From JACQHC01 sp035559715 (GTDB lineage Bacteria > Gemmatimonadota > Gemmatimonadetes > Gemmatimonadales > GWC2-71-9): DNA of 17,687 nucleotides. Both the position numbers and the translations under genes were made by a program. How positions within the stretch are numbered: position 1 is the first letter of the stretch; every line of letters begins with the position of its first letter. Below are positions 16,501-17,687 of this stretch, in pieces. The notes under the pieces were generated by a model, which worked only from the letters and a program-made list of their open reading frames with translations, did no database searches and was not told the origin of the DNA. The stretch lies in contig DATMAW010000088.1 in assembly GCA_035559715.1 (NCBI GenBank), positions 1-17,687 on the forward strand, in the 5' to 3' direction.

Positions 16501-16633
16501 CGCGCCCGCTCATGGCGGCCGGGCCGATGTTGCGCAGCCGGAGGCCCGAGAGGGTGCCGGAGGCCAGGGTCTGTGCGCGCACTGCGGGTGTGGCGATGCT
16601 GACGAGCATGAGCGCGGAGACGGCGAAACGCAT
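13574..16633 (-). CDS. secreted Asp-box beta-propeller (sortilin/VPS10-like), second copy
   Basis: A 1019-aa exported protein. GAGGAA (16638-16643 on the minus strand) 4 nt upstream sets ATG 16633; in-frame GTGs further out (such as 16669) are less likely. Cleavage is predicted at VRA|Q21. About eleven Asp-box or near-Asp-box motifs span residues 66-710, including KSADGGRTW, KSTDGGRTW, RSEDKGETW, VSRDDGRTW and TSTDFGQTW. The closing signature is LVLGTHGRGIWILDN. An Ig-like domain follows at about 812-905 (AGLNRVVWNLRHADI, PGDYTVRLT), then a helical tail. Order and spacing match the plus-strand copy at 1788-5009, so they are ancient paralogues with clear divergence. No sialidase active site is apparent, and the 'glycosyl hydrolase' name is unproven. 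It follows the NTF2-like gene by 51 bp, probably as one operon. Confidence 0.92.
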   Translation of the reverse strand: MRFAVSALMLVSIATPAVRAQTLASGTLSGLRLRNIGPAAMSGRVVDLAVVESNPTTFYIATATGGVWKTTNNGITVTPVFQNEATHSVGAIAVHQVDTNIVWVGTGERANRQSNSWGDGVYKSADGGRTWRNMGLRDSHHIGRIALHPTDPNIVFVAAMGHLWGANDERGLYMSRDGGGSWTRVLYVDTITGVVDVAIDPYDPSTMYAASYQRMRKPFGFHGGGPGSALWKSTDGGRTWRKLGNGLPSSDKGRIGISIYRRDPRIVYVSVEQGYRYNASTAYTRSAAGVYRSEDKGETWTHMSTWNPRPMYASQILVDPSDERRIYMQNSFSWSDDGGRTFRPARQSLHGDDRILWVNPRDSRHVIKGDDGGVGISYDRAVTWLFLTNLPVSQYYRVRVDNQKPYNVYGGLQDNGTWIGPSATYLTTGIRFEDWFQVNGGDGFLAWPDTVDGRTVYTESQYLGLQRLDLVTRERKSIRPGDPRGAIAARRNFEAWFSGTPEPELLNAMAPANWDGPYVISAFDNNTLYAGTNKLWKSTDKGDTWQDLGDLTTKVNRREIAIMGQRAQDSTHSLDDGIPYYPTITQIAESPLRRGVLYVGTDDGNLQVSRDDGRTWTNVAGRIPGLPRSAWISGIEASRHAEGTVYVAINNYRNNDFTNYLFTSTDFGQTWTSIVSDLPPRRVARTIREDLRNPRVLFLGTELGLFYSNDGGAHWVELRGNMPTLAHNDLVIHARENDLVLGTHGRGIWILDNINALQELSPEVLRADAHLFTIEPAEQIRYTDETAHTGDMIFRGENPPAGATIDYYLREQRDTSAVSVTIHDAAGREVNRVRASGRAGLNRVVWNLRHADILAARQGAPTPGQEFGFGQGGRVQGPWVLPGDYTVRLTAGGTTREQKVRVLNDPRITVSPQVLAGWHDTLVAIGEAIRGFAPRADAVAALKQRLDSLPAAERARRSDAREIAEVAELAAELRSRLIGLYNEIGAWAGLLTADQRSQMAYYREFVGRLEPRISRVVRP

Positions 16634-16684
16634 GGGATTCCTCACAGTGAAACAGGCAACGGAGGGCACGCAATCATACGGTGA

Positions 16685-17155
16685 TCAGCGCGACGGCGGC
16701 GTCCAACAGCCTTCCTGCCGCCGGGTGTCGGCAAGGTCTATGATCATCCAGCCGTTGGCGCGGCGGACCAGATGAAACGCGTCCACGCCGCAATGGCTGA
16801 AGCGATCTCCCACATAGAACGCGTACTTGGTCCACACCGACGCGAGGTTTCCATCCACGCGAACCTCGCTGTCCCAGATGCGCTCGTCCCACACGGCGTC
16901 GTGTGGCCGGCCGACGGCGGCCACGAACTCGTCCGTCGACGTCACACGGGTGCTGGGTTGGCCGTCGCGTACTCCAACCGACACGAGGCGGGCGTTCGCG
17001 TCGAATACGGAGCGTACCACGGTGCTGTCGCCGGCGCGCATCCCGTCGAACAGCCGCCTCACCACGGCGAGTACGTCGCGCTCGGCAGCGGTTTGCGCAG
17101 GAGAGACCGTGACCACTGCCACGAGCCAGATACCGAGGTACCCCATCAGGCGCAT
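16685..17155 (-). CDS. secreted NTF2-like / lumazine-binding-like protein
   Basis: A 156-aa exported protein starting MRLMGYLGIW with a short signal peptide cut at SPA|Q21. The mature domain is a cone-like alpha+beta NTF2/SnoaL fold: helix ERDVLAVVRRLFDGMRAGD, strand VRSVFDANARLVSVGVRDG, then VWTKYAFYVGDRFSHCGVDA and FHLVRRANGWMIIDLADTR. The last two segments match the putative lumazine-binding group (Lumazine_bd_2/DUF4440-like), whose function is mostly unknown. Cys132 and Cys150 might pair. No strong ribosome site precedes ATG 17155; ATG three codons later is possible. It is upstream of the second propeller gene on the same strand. Confidence 0.85.
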   Translation of the reverse strand: MRLMGYLGIWLVAVVTVSPAQTAAERDVLAVVRRLFDGMRAGDSTVVRSVFDANARLVSVGVRDGQPSTRVTSTDEFVAAVGRPHDAVWDERIWDSEVRVDGNLASVWTKYAFYVGDRFSHCGVDAFHLVRRANGWMIIDLADTRRQEGCWTPPSR

Positions 17156-17291
17156 GTCGGATTCTCGCGCGAATTGAGACGTTGAGAGTCGAAGCACAAA
17201 GCTGCTTGACGGATCACGGACGGTCCAGCACCGCTGGCATCGGCGACAGGACGCGCGTAGCCTTTGCGAGTCTTGATCTGTAGGTGCGCGT
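17156..17291. other. divergent intergenic region
   Basis: This spacer separates the minus-strand NTF2-like gene from the plus-strand DUF1028 gene and must hold both promoters. A TTGAC stretch (17205-17209) could be a plus-strand -35, but the expected -10 is poor. CCAGC-ACC-GCTGG (17225-17237) is a perfect 5-bp dyad and a possible operator. Nothing here is certain. Confidence 0.25.
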
Positions 17292-17687
17292 ATGCGATCC
17301 GTGATGACAGTGATCGGTGTCCTGGCGGTTGTGGGACCGGCTGCGGCGCAGGAGCCGGTGGCGTGGGGAGACCCGCTCCAGTTTTCCACGTTCTCCATTG
17401 CGGCGGTGGACCGCATCACGGGCGAGGTGGGCGTCGCCGTGACCACGCGCGTTCCCTGCGTGGGGAACGGCGTGCCCTGGGTCCGGGCCGGCGTGGGCGC
17501 CGTGGCCACCCAGGCCAACACGCGCACGGCGTACGGCACCGAGCTGCTCGACATGCTGGCCGGTGGCATGAGTGCCGCCGACGCGCTCGCACGGGCCGTA
17601 GCAGCGGACACGGGTGCGGCTCGCCGGCAGGTGGGCGTCATCGGGCTCAAGGGAGGCGGCGCGCAGCACACGGGTGCCGGCACCAAC
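17292..17687 (+). CDS. secreted DUF1028-family protein, cut by the window edge
   Basis: The first 132 residues are present; the gene runs off the right end with no stop. AGGTG (17282-17286) lies 5 nt before ATG 17292. The signal peptide MRSVMTVIGVLAVVGPAAAQ is cleaved at AAA|Q20. The DUF1028 pattern follows: FSTFSIAAVDRITGEVGVAV, then WVRAGVGAVATQANTRTAYG, LLDMLAGGMSAADAL, and RRQVGVIG before HTGAG. The family is thought to have an Ntn-hydrolase-like fold; its substrate is unknown. The full-length protein is usually two to three times longer than this fragment. Confidence 0.88.
   Translation, partial: MRSVMTVIGVLAVVGPAAAQEPVAWGDPLQFSTFSIAAVDRITGEVGVAVTTRVPCVGNGVPWVRAGVGAVATQANTRTAYGTELLDMLAGGMSAADALARAVAADTGAARRQVGVIGLKGGGAQHTGAGTN

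Noticed and set aside
17156..17686. Minus-strand extension of the NTF2-like frame to the window edge
   Set aside because: It is antisense to the DUF1028 gene; the signal peptide at MRLMGYLG marks the true start.
1..17687. CRISPR array, insertion sequence, phage or toxin-antitoxin genes
   Set aside because: No regularly spaced direct repeats, transposase or integrase motifs, or recognisable toxin-antitoxin pair were seen.

Overview
The window is high-GC, gene-dense bacterial DNA dominated by exported proteins: two secreted Asp-box (BNR/sortilin-like) beta-propellers, an M14-type zinc carboxypeptidase, a DUF2911 protein, an NTF2/lumazine-binding-like protein, a DUF1028 protein and an LVIVD-type lipoprotein. 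This mix, and signal peptides ending in Ala-Gln, resemble what is seen in Gemmatimonadota, with Acidobacteriota as the alternative. That assignment is inference, because no rRNA or marker gene is present. I saw no tRNA, IS element, phage gene or CRISPR array.

Layout. (1) 1-1692: short dyads, then a carbon-nitrogen hydrolase overlapping a small secreted protein by 4 bp (GTGA). (2) 1692-5225: a hairpin with a T-run and pyrimidine-rich leader, the first secreted propeller (1788-5009), and a 57-aa Lys-rich protein. (3) 5234-5282: a strong hairpin between convergent genes. (4) 5290-8253, minus strand: a large M14 peptidase with a C-terminal amidotransferase-like domain. (5) 8343-9925, plus strand: a likely promoter, an 87-aa unknown protein, and a lipoprotein whose only sensible start is the non-standard codon GTA. 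(6) 10034-13383, plus strand: DUF2911 protein, an OsmC-family protein interrupted by an in-frame TGA exactly at its first redox cysteine, and a polytopic membrane protein with a spermidine-synthase-like domain starting at a CTG that overlaps the OsmC stop. (7) 13380-17155, minus strand: NTF2-like protein, second propeller, then a 28-residue Arg/Lys-rich mini-protein with an ideal Shine-Dalgarno sequence. (8) 17292 to the right edge: the start of a DUF1028 protein.

The most interesting object is the OsmC-family gene at 10634-11101. The TGA at 10823-10825 sits at the catalytic cysteine position (residue 64), the frame stays open to the normal OsmC C-terminus with its second Cys (residue 132), and a perfect 6-bp hairpin begins 19 nt after the TGA, as expected for a bacterial SECIS. 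I read it as a selenocysteine protein that standard annotation would split in two. The next gene starts at a weak CTG overlapping the OsmC stop, so its translation may depend on UGA readthrough.

The other main novelty is the 28-aa basic protein at 13380-13466, which shares a CTAG stop with the gene facing it.
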